A stretch of 10,482 nt of DNA from a bacterium. GTDB lineage: Bacteria; Chloroflexota; Dormibacteria; UBA8260; Bog-877. Below, piece after piece: positions 1 to 5,448 of the stretch. Position numbers and translations under genes: made by a program. A model generated the notes under the pieces. It worked only from the letters and a program-made list of their open reading frames with translations. It did no database searches and was not told the DNA's origin. Positions within the stretch are counted from its first letter, which is position 1; the number at the start of each line of letters is the position of its first letter. The stretch spans positions 1 to 10,482 of the forward strand of contig JAJYWM010000388.1 of the NCBI GenBank assembly GCA_021791455.1, in the 5' to 3' direction.

Positions 1-458
1 TGCGGGGACTGGTTATACCTGGAGGTGAGAGCACGACCATGGGCCGACTGCTCAATGCGTCAGACCTGCTGCGGCCTCTGCGCCTGGCCATCGACTCCGG
101 CCTCGCCTGTCTCACGACCTGCGCGGGGACGATCCTGGCTGCCAGGCGGATCTTGGATGGGGTCCCGGACCAGGTGAAACTGGATGTGCTGGATATCACG
201 GTGAGGCGCAATGCGTTCGGGCGCCAGCTGGAGTCATCCGAGGCGCTGCTGGACATCCCGGCCGTCGCCGGGGGGCCCGTAGCGGTCGCCTTCATCAGGG
301 CCCCGTCCATCGAGGAGACCGGGCCCGGGGTCGAGATCCTCGCGTCTTACCAGGGCAGCCCCGCAGCAGTCCGCCAGGGCCGGCACGTAGCCCTCACCTT
401 CCATCCCGAGCTGACCGGTGAGTCCCGGCTGCACCGGCTCTTTCTCCAGGGGTTGTAG
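1..458 (+). CDS. pdxT: Pyridoxal 5'-phosphate synthase glutaminase subunit PdxT, 5'-truncated by window edge
   Basis: PdxT hydrolyses glutamine and channels ammonia to the PdxS synthase to make pyridoxal 5'-phosphate in the cytosol (known for the family). The reading frame is already open at base 3 and gives 151 visible residues of a family usually near 190-200, so the N-terminal quarter lies outside the window. Visible in order are the oxyanion-loop motif IPGGESTTMGRLL, the nucleophile Cys in LTTCAGTI (codon 120-122), the PdxT-typical VRRNAFGRQLES and FIRAP segments, and the His/Glu pair of the triad in FHPEL (His codon 402-404), followed by the usual C-terminal RLHRLFL. All three catalytic residues of a class I glutaminase are present, so it looks functional. 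The ATG at 39 is internal, not the start. pdxS is probably just upstream (inference). Confidence 0.95.
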   Translation, partial: RGLVIPGGESTTMGRLLNASDLLRPLRLAIDSGLACLTTCAGTILAARRILDGVPDQVKLDVLDITVRRNAFGRQLESSEALLDIPAVAGGPVAVAFIRAPSIEETGPGVEILASYQGSPAAVRQGRHVALTFHPELTGESRLHRLFLQGL

Positions 459-505
459 TCGAACTGGGGGAGATGCGAGCGCCGGGAGGGGAGCAAACTA
501 AGGAC

Positions 506-1555
506 ATGCACGTTCGCACCGCCAGCTATCGCGACCTGAGCCAGGTGGACTCCCTGTATCGGACCACGATGGTGGTGGAGGAAGAGATGCACCAGCGCCT
601 GGCGGCGGCTGGCCCCCAGAGTCCGGTCCCGGGCGCGGCCCTGGCACGGGCATGGTCGATCCTGACCAAGAGCCTGTCCGCCCTGATGCCGCTCGCGGAC
701 GTCGGAGACCAGCTGTATGTGGCGGAGGAGGAAGGTCGCATCGTCGGATTCGTTCAGGCGGAAGCCGCGCCGGGCGGGCGAGCCTGGCAGATTCTCAATC
801 TCTGCCTCGACCCAAGTGCCGACGGCCACTTCGCGGGAGTGCCGCTCCTGCAGCACCTGTTCAACGAGGGCCTTGCCCGCGGAGTCACCCGCTTCCTGGT
901 ACGAATCCCAGAGGGGCACGCGCTGGCCAGCCTTCTGCGTGAACAGGGCTTCCAGCCCTACGCGAGCGAGCAGATCAGCTTTCGAGAGCTGCCCCGGCCA
1001 CCCAAGCTGAGTGCGGAGCCGTGGCGGCCCGCCCATCGGGAGGACCTCATGGGGGTGTACCTCCTCTACCTCAGGACGGCGCCGCACGCGGTGGCGGCCG
1101 TGGAGGCGCCATCCCTGAAGCAGTGGAGGTCAACATTCCAGCTTGGCTGGCTCAGTCGCTTGGACGCCCGCTCGGGGGACTCTCGGCATTACGTGATCGA
1201 GCAAGAATCGAAAGTGGTCGCCTGGGCAGGTATCCGGGACGCGTCCTCCGCCAGGCCCACCCAGATGAGCCTCATGCTGGATCCCCAAAATCGCGAATTG
1301 GCCGTGGAGGCCATGCACAGCCTCTTGGGCCAGATTCCCGCCGGGCCCACCATCTGCCTGTTGCGCCACTATGACGGGGAACTGGCACGGGCGGTGGCGG
1401 CCCGTGGCTTCGAACCGGTTGCCACCCAGCTCCTCATGTCCAAGGACCTCCCCCTGAAGTTACGGGCAAGGCGACCGGCGGAACAGAAGCAGCGGGCCCT
1501 GGCCGGTGTCCTGCCGGTCGCCCAGACCTCCCAACCTCCGCACCTGCTCCCCTGA
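506..1555 (+). CDS. Tandem GNAT-like N-acetyltransferase family protein
   Basis: I recognise the fold style but not the substrate. The 349-residue protein reads as two GNAT-like halves. Half one (about 1-165) starts with the typical beta1/alpha1 MHVRTASYRDLSQVDSLY, then LYVAEEEGRIVGFVQAE (beta2-beta3), a central strand ILNLCLDP, a helix, and REQGFQPY near its end. Half two (about 172-315) repeats this with EPWRPAHREDL, HYVIEQESKVVAWAGI, MSLMLDP and ARGFEPV. The acetyl-CoA pyrophosphate loop (normally Q/R-x-x-G-x-G/A) is not intact in either half (ADGHFAGVPLL in the first; none clear in the second), so activity is uncertain. The last 35 residues are basic, then Pro-rich. I chose ATG 506 because the domain starts there and a GGGAGGGGA stretch lies upstream (484-492, spacing 13). 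An in-frame ATG at 473 would add 11 residues but has its purine tract abutting it. The gap after pdxT is 47 nt, so co-transcription is possible. Confidence 0.75.
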   Translation: MHVRTASYRDLSQVDSLYRTTMVVEEEMHQRLAAAGPQSPVPGAALARAWSILTKSLSALMPLADVGDQLYVAEEEGRIVGFVQAEAAPGGRAWQILNLCLDPSADGHFAGVPLLQHLFNEGLARGVTRFLVRIPEGHALASLLREQGFQPYASEQISFRELPRPPKLSAEPWRPAHREDLMGVYLLYLRTAPHAVAAVEAPSLKQWRSTFQLGWLSRLDARSGDSRHYVIEQESKVVAWAGIRDASSARPTQMSLMLDPQNRELAVEAMHSLLGQIPAGPTICLLRHYDGELARAVAARGFEPVATQLLMSKDLPLKLRARRPAEQKQRALAGVLPVAQTSQPPHLLP

Positions 1556-1566
1556 CATGATGCCTC

Positions 1567-1594
1567 TTGTTTTCGGTCGGCTCTGCGGTATATT
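1567..1594 (+). promoter_or_regulatory. Candidate sigma70-type promoter for the R3H ATPase-tmk-darA operon
   Basis: The -10 hexamer TATATT is at 1589-1594 and a weak -35 TTGTTT is at 1567-1572, with 16 nt between them. This is an AT-rich patch in otherwise GC-rich DNA, beginning 12 nt after the stop of the GNAT gene. Transcription would start near 1601 and leave a leader of about 130-190 nt before the ATPase start. Confidence 0.5.
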
Positions 1595-1600
1595 GCGAAC

Positions 1601-1733
1601 TGTGACAGGGATCTGGCCGCAGGTTGTCCGTGAACCCTCGGCGCTGCCCAGAAACGGAGACTATGGGGGGTAGGACAGCCCGCCTCGAGATTTTCTCGGG
1701 CCGTACGCTGCCAGCAACGCCGGAGGCACGAGC
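1601..1733 (+). promoter_or_regulatory. Structured 5' leader with possible ribosome-binding-site masking; class not recognised
   Basis: No supported gene lies here. The predicted transcript can form a long closing stem, GGUUGUCC (1622-1629) with GGACAGCC (1673-1680), 8 bp with one G-U pair. Inside it ACCCUC (1634-1639) pairs with GGGGGU (1666-1671). Directly after is a hairpin of CGAGA (1686-1690) with UCUCG (1694-1698), extended by GCC/GGC around a bulged U. The segment GCCTC (1682-1686), part of that hairpin, is also complementary to GAGGC (1723-1727), the candidate ribosome binding site. The two pairings exclude each other, as in a cis-regulatory switch. I do not recognise motifs of the c-di-AMP, cobalamin, glycine, guanidine or c-di-GMP riboswitches. 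Folding was done by eye. Confidence 0.35.
1722..1726 (+). promoter_or_regulatory. Shine-Dalgarno GGAGG placed for a CTG start at 1734
   Basis: GGAGG sits 7 nt before an in-frame CTG (1734-1736). The reading frame is open from 1674, after a TAG at 1671-1673, and has no ATG, GTG or TTG before the GTG at 1791. This site is therefore the best argument that translation of the R3H ATPase begins at CTG 1734. Confidence 0.45.
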
Positions 1734-1790
1734 CTGACTAACCTTCACTTCGACTTCGGCCCCTCATTTGAGGATGAGCTGGAGCTGCTG

Positions 1791-3344
1791 GTGGGGACCC
1801 TTCCTCCGGCCCTGAGAGATGCCGTGCATTCCCTTCCAGTCGAGCTCGGAGATCTTCTGGAGATAGTCCTGGACCTGGGTCGCGAGCCCGAGGCGAGGTT
1901 CGAGGGTCGAGAGGTGATGCTCGGGCGGGATGTCGTCTCGATGGGTGACATCGAATACGTCTCGGCGCGGATCGGTCAGTTCGGTGGCGACAACCGCGCC
2001 GGAATTGCGCGGACTCTGCACCGCATCTCGGCCATCCGCAACCGCTCCGGTACCGTGATCGGGCTGACCTGTCGGGTGGGCCGGGCGGTGTCGGGACGGG
2101 TCGAGATCATTCGCGACATTGTGATGGGGGGACAGAGCCTGCTCCTCCTGGGCAAACCCGGGGTGGGCAAGACGACCATGCTGCGCGAGGTGGCCCGTAT
2201 CCTGGCTGACGAGAGTCGCAAACGGGTGGTGGTCGTCGACACCAGCAACGAGATCGCAGGAGACGGAGACATACCCCACCGCGGAATCGGGCGGGCCCGG
2301 CGCATGCAGGTGGCGACGCCGGCCCTGCAGCACGCGGTGATGATCGAGGCGGTGGAGAACCACATGCCCGAGGTCATTGTCATCGACGAGATAGGGACCG
2401 AGCTGGAGGCGGCCGCCGCCAGGACCATAGCCGAACGCGGTGTCCAACTGGTAGCGACGGCACACGGCAACACCCTTGACAACCTGCTGGTAAACCCAAC
2501 GCTCAATGATCTCCTGGGTGGGATCCAAACGGTGACGCTGTCAGATGAGGAGGCGAGGCGGAGGGGAACCCAGAAGTCGGTGCTCGAGCGCAAGGCCCCC
2601 CCGACCTTTGACGCCCTGGTGGAGATCATCGACCGCCATCGGGTGACGGTTCACATGCCCCTCTCGGACGTGGTTGACGACGCCTTGAGGGGCCGCCCGC
2701 ACCCAGCGCAGCTACGGGAGATGCGCGAGGGCAGAGGCATGACGACGAGCCTGGTGGAGCCAGCGCCGTTCGACGACCGTGGATCTCGCGAGCTGTTCGC
2801 CCAAGACCCGCGGCCGCCTGGACGGCCGCGCCGTCCCGCCAATCTGGCGGAGCTCGTGGAGGGTCGCGCCGATGGGACGGCCGCCGATACGTCCATCTTC
2901 CCCTATGGGGTCTCGCGGGTGTACCTCGAGCAGGCGGTCCGCGAGCTCAAGGTGCCGGTGCGGATCCAGCACCATGTCGACGACGCGGACATGGTGCTGA
3001 CGCTCAAGAACTACTACCGTCGGCGGGACTCGCCGATCAAGGCGGCGGAGTCCGACGGGATACCCATCTCGATCCTACGCAGCAACACGGTCGCCCAGAT
3101 CAGGACCTTCCTGAGCCAGCTCTACAGCCTGGAACCGGTGGATCCCACCGACGCGGCGCTGCAGGAAGCCCGAGACGGCATCGAGCGCGCCCGCCAGGGG
3201 ACCGTGGCCGAGCTGTCGCCGCAGAATGCGTACATCCGCCGGCTGCAGCACCAGCTGGTAGAGGACAGCGAGCTGGTGGCGCGCAGCACGGGGAGAGAAC
3301 CCCGGCGCCGACTTCGCATCTACCCGACGGCGCAAGCGTCCTGA
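1791..3344 (+). CDS. Ycf45/SpoIIIAA-like P-loop ATPase with C-terminal R3H nucleic-acid-binding motif
   Basis: Cytosolic AAA-type ATPase of the single-stranded nucleic-acid-binding R3H family seen in cyanobacteria, plastids and Chloroflexota; its exact job is unknown. The 517 residues show an N-terminal region with EIVLDLGREPEARF, Walker A GKPGVGKTT (121-129), the family-typical VVVVDTSNEIAGDGD then IPHRGIGRARRM (146-172), Walker B EVIVIDEIG (194-202) and VATAHGNTLDNL (221-232). A variable Arg/Pro-rich linker (about 305-350) leads to a C-terminal part ending in RLQHQLVED and TGREPRRRLRIYP (484-512), an R3H-type motif. The ATPase core resembles SpoIIIAA, but no sporulation gene is near, so I do not call it sporulation. 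The coordinates use the first standard start, GTG 1791 (GGAG 6 nt upstream). However, the upstream frame encodes FEDELELLVGTLPPAL, like the usual family N-terminus, so CTG 1734 (536 residues) is probably the true start. It heads an operon with tmk (35 nt gap) and darA. Confidence 0.88.
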   Translation: MGTLPPALRDAVHSLPVELGDLLEIVLDLGREPEARFEGREVMLGRDVVSMGDIEYVSARIGQFGGDNRAGIARTLHRISAIRNRSGTVIGLTCRVGRAVSGRVEIIRDIVMGGQSLLLLGKPGVGKTTMLREVARILADESRKRVVVVDTSNEIAGDGDIPHRGIGRARRMQVATPALQHAVMIEAVENHMPEVIVIDEIGTELEAAAARTIAERGVQLVATAHGNTLDNLLVNPTLNDLLGGIQTVTLSDEEARRRGTQKSVLERKAPPTFDALVEIIDRHRVTVHMPLSDVVDDALRGRPHPAQLREMREGRGMTTSLVEPAPFDDRGSRELFAQDPRPPGRPRRPANLAELVEGRADGTAADTSIFPYGVSRVYLEQAVRELKVPVRIQHHVDDADMVLTLKNYYRRRDSPIKAAESDGIPISILRSNTVAQIRTFLSQLYSLEPVDPTDAALQEARDGIERARQGTVAELSPQNAYIRRLQHQLVEDSELVARSTGREPRRRLRIYPTAQAS

Positions 3345-3379
3345 GCCAGCGGCGGCTGCGCTCCTTCGCCAATCAGACG

Positions 3380-4039
3380 ATGCGGGAGGTAACCCCAGGC
3401 TTGGTAGACGCAGGTTTCTTCGTCAGTGTGGAGGGGCTCGACGGCTCCGGCAAGACGACCCAAGTCGGACTTCTGGCAGAGGCGCTGTCTCGACTCGGCA
3501 GGCGGGTGACGGTGGTCCGGGATCCCGGGTCGACCGGACTCGGGGAGCGGGTCCGCGAACTCCTGTTGGAGCCGTCCGGCGGGAGCCCGATGGCTCCCTG
3601 GGCTGAGACGGCCCTCTTTCTGGCCTCGCGCCTGCAGCTCGCGGCGGAGGTGATAGGGCCGGCACTTGCGGCAGGCGAGGTCGTTGTCTCCGACCGCTAC
3701 TTGGATTCCACCCTCGCCTACCAGGGCGCGCGGGGGCTGGCTCCGCAGGACATCATGACACTCCACCAGGTGTGCGGATTGGAGCGCCTGCCGAACCTCA
3801 CCTTGGTCCTGGACCTGCCGGTCGAGGTGGCCGCAAACAGACGTGGGAGCGGCACTCCCGATCGCATGGAGCTGGAGGCAACCTCGTACCATGAACGGGT
3901 TCGATCGGGGTATCTGGGTCTGGCCCGGCGCTTCCCTGACCGCTTGGTCATATTGGATGCGACCCGGCCCGCCGATGAGTTGGCCAGAATTTGTCGGGAG
4001 CTGGCCATCGGGCGGCTGACTGTGGGGAGAGAGACTTGA
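3380..4039 (+). CDS. tmk: Thymidylate kinase (dTMP kinase)
   Basis: Phosphorylates dTMP to dTDP with ATP, an essential cytosolic step of dTTP synthesis. The 219 residues, close to the usual 200-215, show the P-loop EGLDGSGKTTQ (18-28), the RDPGSTGLGERVRELLL segment (47-63, canonically R-E-P-G-G-T), the nucleotide-contact helix ETALFLASRLQ, the signature DRYLDSTLAYQG (105-116), LPNLTLVLDLP (137-147) and a LID with RRGSGTPDRME (154-164). The E-to-D and G-to-S changes in the RDPGST loop are conservative. ATG 3380 has no ribosome binding site. The in-frame TTG 3401 (212 residues, beginning near GFFVSVEGLDG as homologues do) has GGGAGGT 10 nt upstream and may be the true start. The gene overlaps darA by 4 nt (TTGA), implying translational coupling. 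Confidence 0.95.
   Translation: MREVTPGLVDAGFFVSVEGLDGSGKTTQVGLLAEALSRLGRRVTVVRDPGSTGLGERVRELLLEPSGGSPMAPWAETALFLASRLQLAAEVIGPALAAGEVVVSDRYLDSTLAYQGARGLAPQDIMTLHQVCGLERLPNLTLVLDLPVEVAANRRGSGTPDRMELEATSYHERVRSGYLGLARRFPDRLVILDATRPADELARICRELAIGRLTVGRET
3384..3390 (+). promoter_or_regulatory. Ribosome binding site GGGAGGT favouring TTG 3401 for tmk
   Basis: GGGAGGT lies inside the first codons if ATG 3380 is used, but 10 nt before the in-frame TTG 3401. No purine-rich site precedes ATG 3380, so this site argues for the shorter 212-residue thymidylate kinase. Confidence 0.45.
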
Positions 4040-4359
4040 AACTGGTGGTGGCGATTGTGCACGAGCAGGATGCTGCCCGGGCACTCGAGGCGCTTGGCGC
4101 CCGTGGCTTCGGAGTCACGCGATTGAACAGCGAGGGGGGCTTCTTGGAGCGCAAGAACTCCCTGCTGCTGCTGGGCGTTGACGACAGTTTGGTGGACGAG
4201 GCCATAGGGACCCTGCGCACCGTGTGTCGACCGCGGCACGAGCAGCTCAACACCGGCAAGGGCCAAGATGGGGGGGCACCGTACGAGGTCGACGTTGAGG
4301 TGGAGATCGGCAGGGCGACCGTCTTCGTGCTCGATCTGGGCCGGGTGGAACGCCTCTAA
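4036..4359 (+). CDS. darA: Cyclic-di-AMP receptor, PII-like (DarA/PstA, DUF970 family)
   Basis: Small cytosolic trimeric PII-like protein that binds the second messenger c-di-AMP; its downstream target is unknown even in model Firmicutes. The start is TTG 4036, overlapping the tmk stop, with GGAG (4026-4029) 6 nt upstream. The 107 residues begin MKLVVAIVHEQDAARALEAL, as B. subtilis DarA (109 aa) does. Ligand-pocket residues known from the S. aureus and Bacillus structures keep their numbering: Thr28 (VTRLNS), Gly35-Phe36-Leu37 (GGFLERKN), Asn41 and Gly47 (LLLLGVDD). The C-terminal strand GRATVFVLDL (92-101) also matches the family and carries the conserved Phe. The tmk-darA order is conserved with B. 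subtilis (tmk-yaaQ), though the yaaR-holB-ricT continuation is absent here. No c-di-AMP cyclase or phosphodiesterase lies in the window. The ligand is inferred from the conserved pocket. Confidence 0.93.
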   Translation: MKLVVAIVHEQDAARALEALGARGFGVTRLNSEGGFLERKNSLLLLGVDDSLVDEAIGTLRTVCRPRHEQLNTGKGQDGGAPYEVDVEVEIGRATVFVLDLGRVERL

Positions 4360-4386
4360 CCCTGCCGGCAACAGGGCCAGAGGCGT
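4350..4386 (+). terminator. Two-part hairpin at end of darA, candidate terminator without U-tract
   Basis: ACGCCTCT (4350-4357) pairs perfectly with AGAGGCGT (4379-4386). Inside, CCCTG (4360-4364) pairs with CAGGG (4372-4376) around a 7-nt loop. Only an AA/CC mismatch separates the stems, giving 13 Watson-Crick pairs. The darA stop TAA (4357-4359) is inside the structure. No T-run follows, so this is a U-poor terminator or an mRNA 3'-end stabiliser. It separates the darA operon from the moxR operon. Confidence 0.55.
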
Positions 4387-4397
4387 CGGCTTATACT
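4368..4397 (+). promoter_or_regulatory. Promoter of the moxR-DUF58-transglutaminase operon
   Basis: The -10 TATACT (4392-4397) is one base from consensus in very GC-rich surroundings. The only -35 candidate, GCAACA (4368-4373, matching the ACA half), lies 18 nt upstream inside the preceding hairpin, so the promoter may depend on the -10 or on an activator. Predicted transcription start is near 4404, about 45 nt before the preferred start codon. Confidence 0.55.
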
Positions 4398-4435
4398 GCC
4401 GCCAAGGTCGATGTGGGATCGGCAGGAAGGATGCG

Positions 4436-4442
4436 AAGGGAG
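4436..4442 (+). promoter_or_regulatory. Ribosome binding site AAGGGAG deciding the moxR start
   Basis: AAGGGAG places its GGAG core 6 nt before GTG 4449. The alternatives are worse: ATG 4431 has GGAAGG touching it, and GTG 4413 would leave a leader of only about 10 nt after the predicted transcription start. Confidence 0.55.
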
Positions 4443-4448
4443 AATCCG

Positions 4449-5408
4449 GTGGGAACCAATGCCACCGAGAAGGTGCGGGCCCTTACCGAAGCCGTGGGCA
4501 CGGTCATCGTCGGCAACCAGAGGCAGATCGAGCTGTGCACCATAGCCTGGCTGGTCGGCGGCCACGTCCTGATCGAGGATGTTCCAGGCGTCGGAAAGAC
4601 CATGCTGGCCAAGGCGCTGGCCAAGGCGACGGGGGGCCATTTCGACCGGGTGCAGTTCACCCCGGACCTGCTCCCGGGAGACATCACCGGGGCCAACATC
4701 TACCATCCCACCCAGGGAGTGTTCGAGTTCCGCCGGGGCCCCGTCTTCACCCAGATCCTGCTGGCGGACGAGATCAACCGCGCCACCCCGAAGACCCAGT
4801 CGGCCCTCCTGGAGGCAATGGAGGAGCGGCAGGTGACGGTGGATGGGACGACCCATCCACTCCCGGATCCGTTTGTGGTTCTGGCCACCGAGAACCCCAT
4901 CGAGTACCAGGGCACATTCGCCCTGCCGGAGGCCCAGGTGGATCGCTTTCTGATGCGGGTGTCGCTGGGCTACGCCGACCTGCAGGGAGAGCTGGAGATC
5001 CTGGACCGCTTCGGCACCACCTCACCGCTTGACGAGCTGACGCCCGTGACCAGCCCCGAGGATTTCGCGGGCCTGCGGGAGGCGGTCTCAGAGGTCCATG
5101 TCGCGGCGGAGATCAAGGAGTACCTGGTCCGCATCGTCCAGCAGACTCGCATTCACCCCGACCTGGCTTTGGGAGCCAGCGTCCGGGCCAGCCTCGGCCT
5201 TCTCCGCTCCAGCCAGGCTCTGGCCGTGCTGGAGGGACGTGGGTATGTCATCCCGGACGACATCAAACGGCTGGCCGAGCCCATCCTGCTGCACCGTCTG
5301 GTGCTCAAGGCAAACGCGGAACTGCGTGGAACAAGTGGGGCCAGCGTCTTGGAGGAGGTAATGGAGCGCGAACCGGTACCGATCGGAGGAAGGCGCGCCG
5401 CGGGCTGA
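4449..5408 (+). CDS. MoxR-family AAA+ ATPase
   Basis: Cytosolic AAA+ ATPase of the MoxR type, a chaperone-like machine that remodels partner proteins, usually encoded beside a DUF58/VWA protein as here. From GTG 4449 it has 319 residues, the usual length. It shows Walker A EDVPGVGKTM (43-52), the TPDLLPGDITG loop (71-81), Walker B ILLADEINRA (103-112), sensor 1 VLATENPIEYQGT (145-157) with EAQVDRFLMR (161-170) carrying the arginine-finger region, and the lid domain with sensor 2 GASVRASL (242-249). The last usually reads GASPRA, so a Pro-to-Val change is present. Starting at GTG 4413 would add 12 residues. The preferred start matches family N-termini and has the best ribosome binding site. 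It is the first gene of an apparent four-gene operon. Confidence 0.93.
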   Translation: MGTNATEKVRALTEAVGTVIVGNQRQIELCTIAWLVGGHVLIEDVPGVGKTMLAKALAKATGGHFDRVQFTPDLLPGDITGANIYHPTQGVFEFRRGPVFTQILLADEINRATPKTQSALLEAMEERQVTVDGTTHPLPDPFVVLATENPIEYQGTFALPEAQVDRFLMRVSLGYADLQGELEILDRFGTTSPLDELTPVTSPEDFAGLREAVSEVHVAAEIKEYLVRIVQQTRIHPDLALGASVRASLGLLRSSQALAVLEGRGYVIPDDIKRLAEPILLHRLVLKANAELRGTSGASVLEEVMEREPVPIGGRRAAG

Positions 5409-5415
5409 CGCCCGC
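5400..5415 (+). other. GC-only hairpin spanning the moxR stop codon
   Basis: GCGGGC (5400-5405) and GCCCGC (5410-5415) form a perfect 6-bp stem, with the moxR TGA (5406-5408) in the 4-nt loop. It precedes the 40-nt gap to the DUF58 gene, whose own GGAGG (5438-5442, 6 nt before ATG) is outside the stem. Possible roles are transcript processing or tuning of the MoxR to DUF58 ratio. In GC-rich DNA it may be chance. Confidence 0.3.
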
Positions 5416-5448
5416 CGGGGTGCGTCGGTCTCTCGCCGGAGGACTCAG

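Noticed and set aside
347..1087. Minus-strand open frame of 246 codons opposite pdxT and the GNAT gene
   Set aside because: It crosses the end of pdxT and the start of the GNAT gene and shows low-complexity composition, so it is a shadow.
1557..1673. A 38-codon ORF (MMPLVFGRLC...) in the gap before the R3H ATPase
   Set aside because: No ribosome binding site before ATG 1557, it runs through the predicted -10 element and the leader stem, and it resembles nothing I know. A chance ORF or at most an untested leader peptide.
1601..1733. Assignment of the leader to a known riboswitch or small RNA (c-di-AMP ydaO type, cobalamin, SRP RNA, RNase P)
   Set aside because: A fragment such as CGGAGAC loosely recalls the cobalamin box, but none of the core motifs of these RNAs is present.
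1791..3344. Calling the R3H ATPase a sporulation protein (SpoIIIAA)
   Set aside because: The ATPase core is similar, but the C-terminal R3H part and the absence of spoIIIAB-AH neighbours place it in the Ycf45-like group.
4396..4425. Inverted repeat CTGCCG / CGGCAG flanking the predicted moxR transcription start, as a possible operator
   Set aside because: Only 6 bp per arm with an 18-nt gap in GC-rich DNA; expected by chance and no regulator family can be named.
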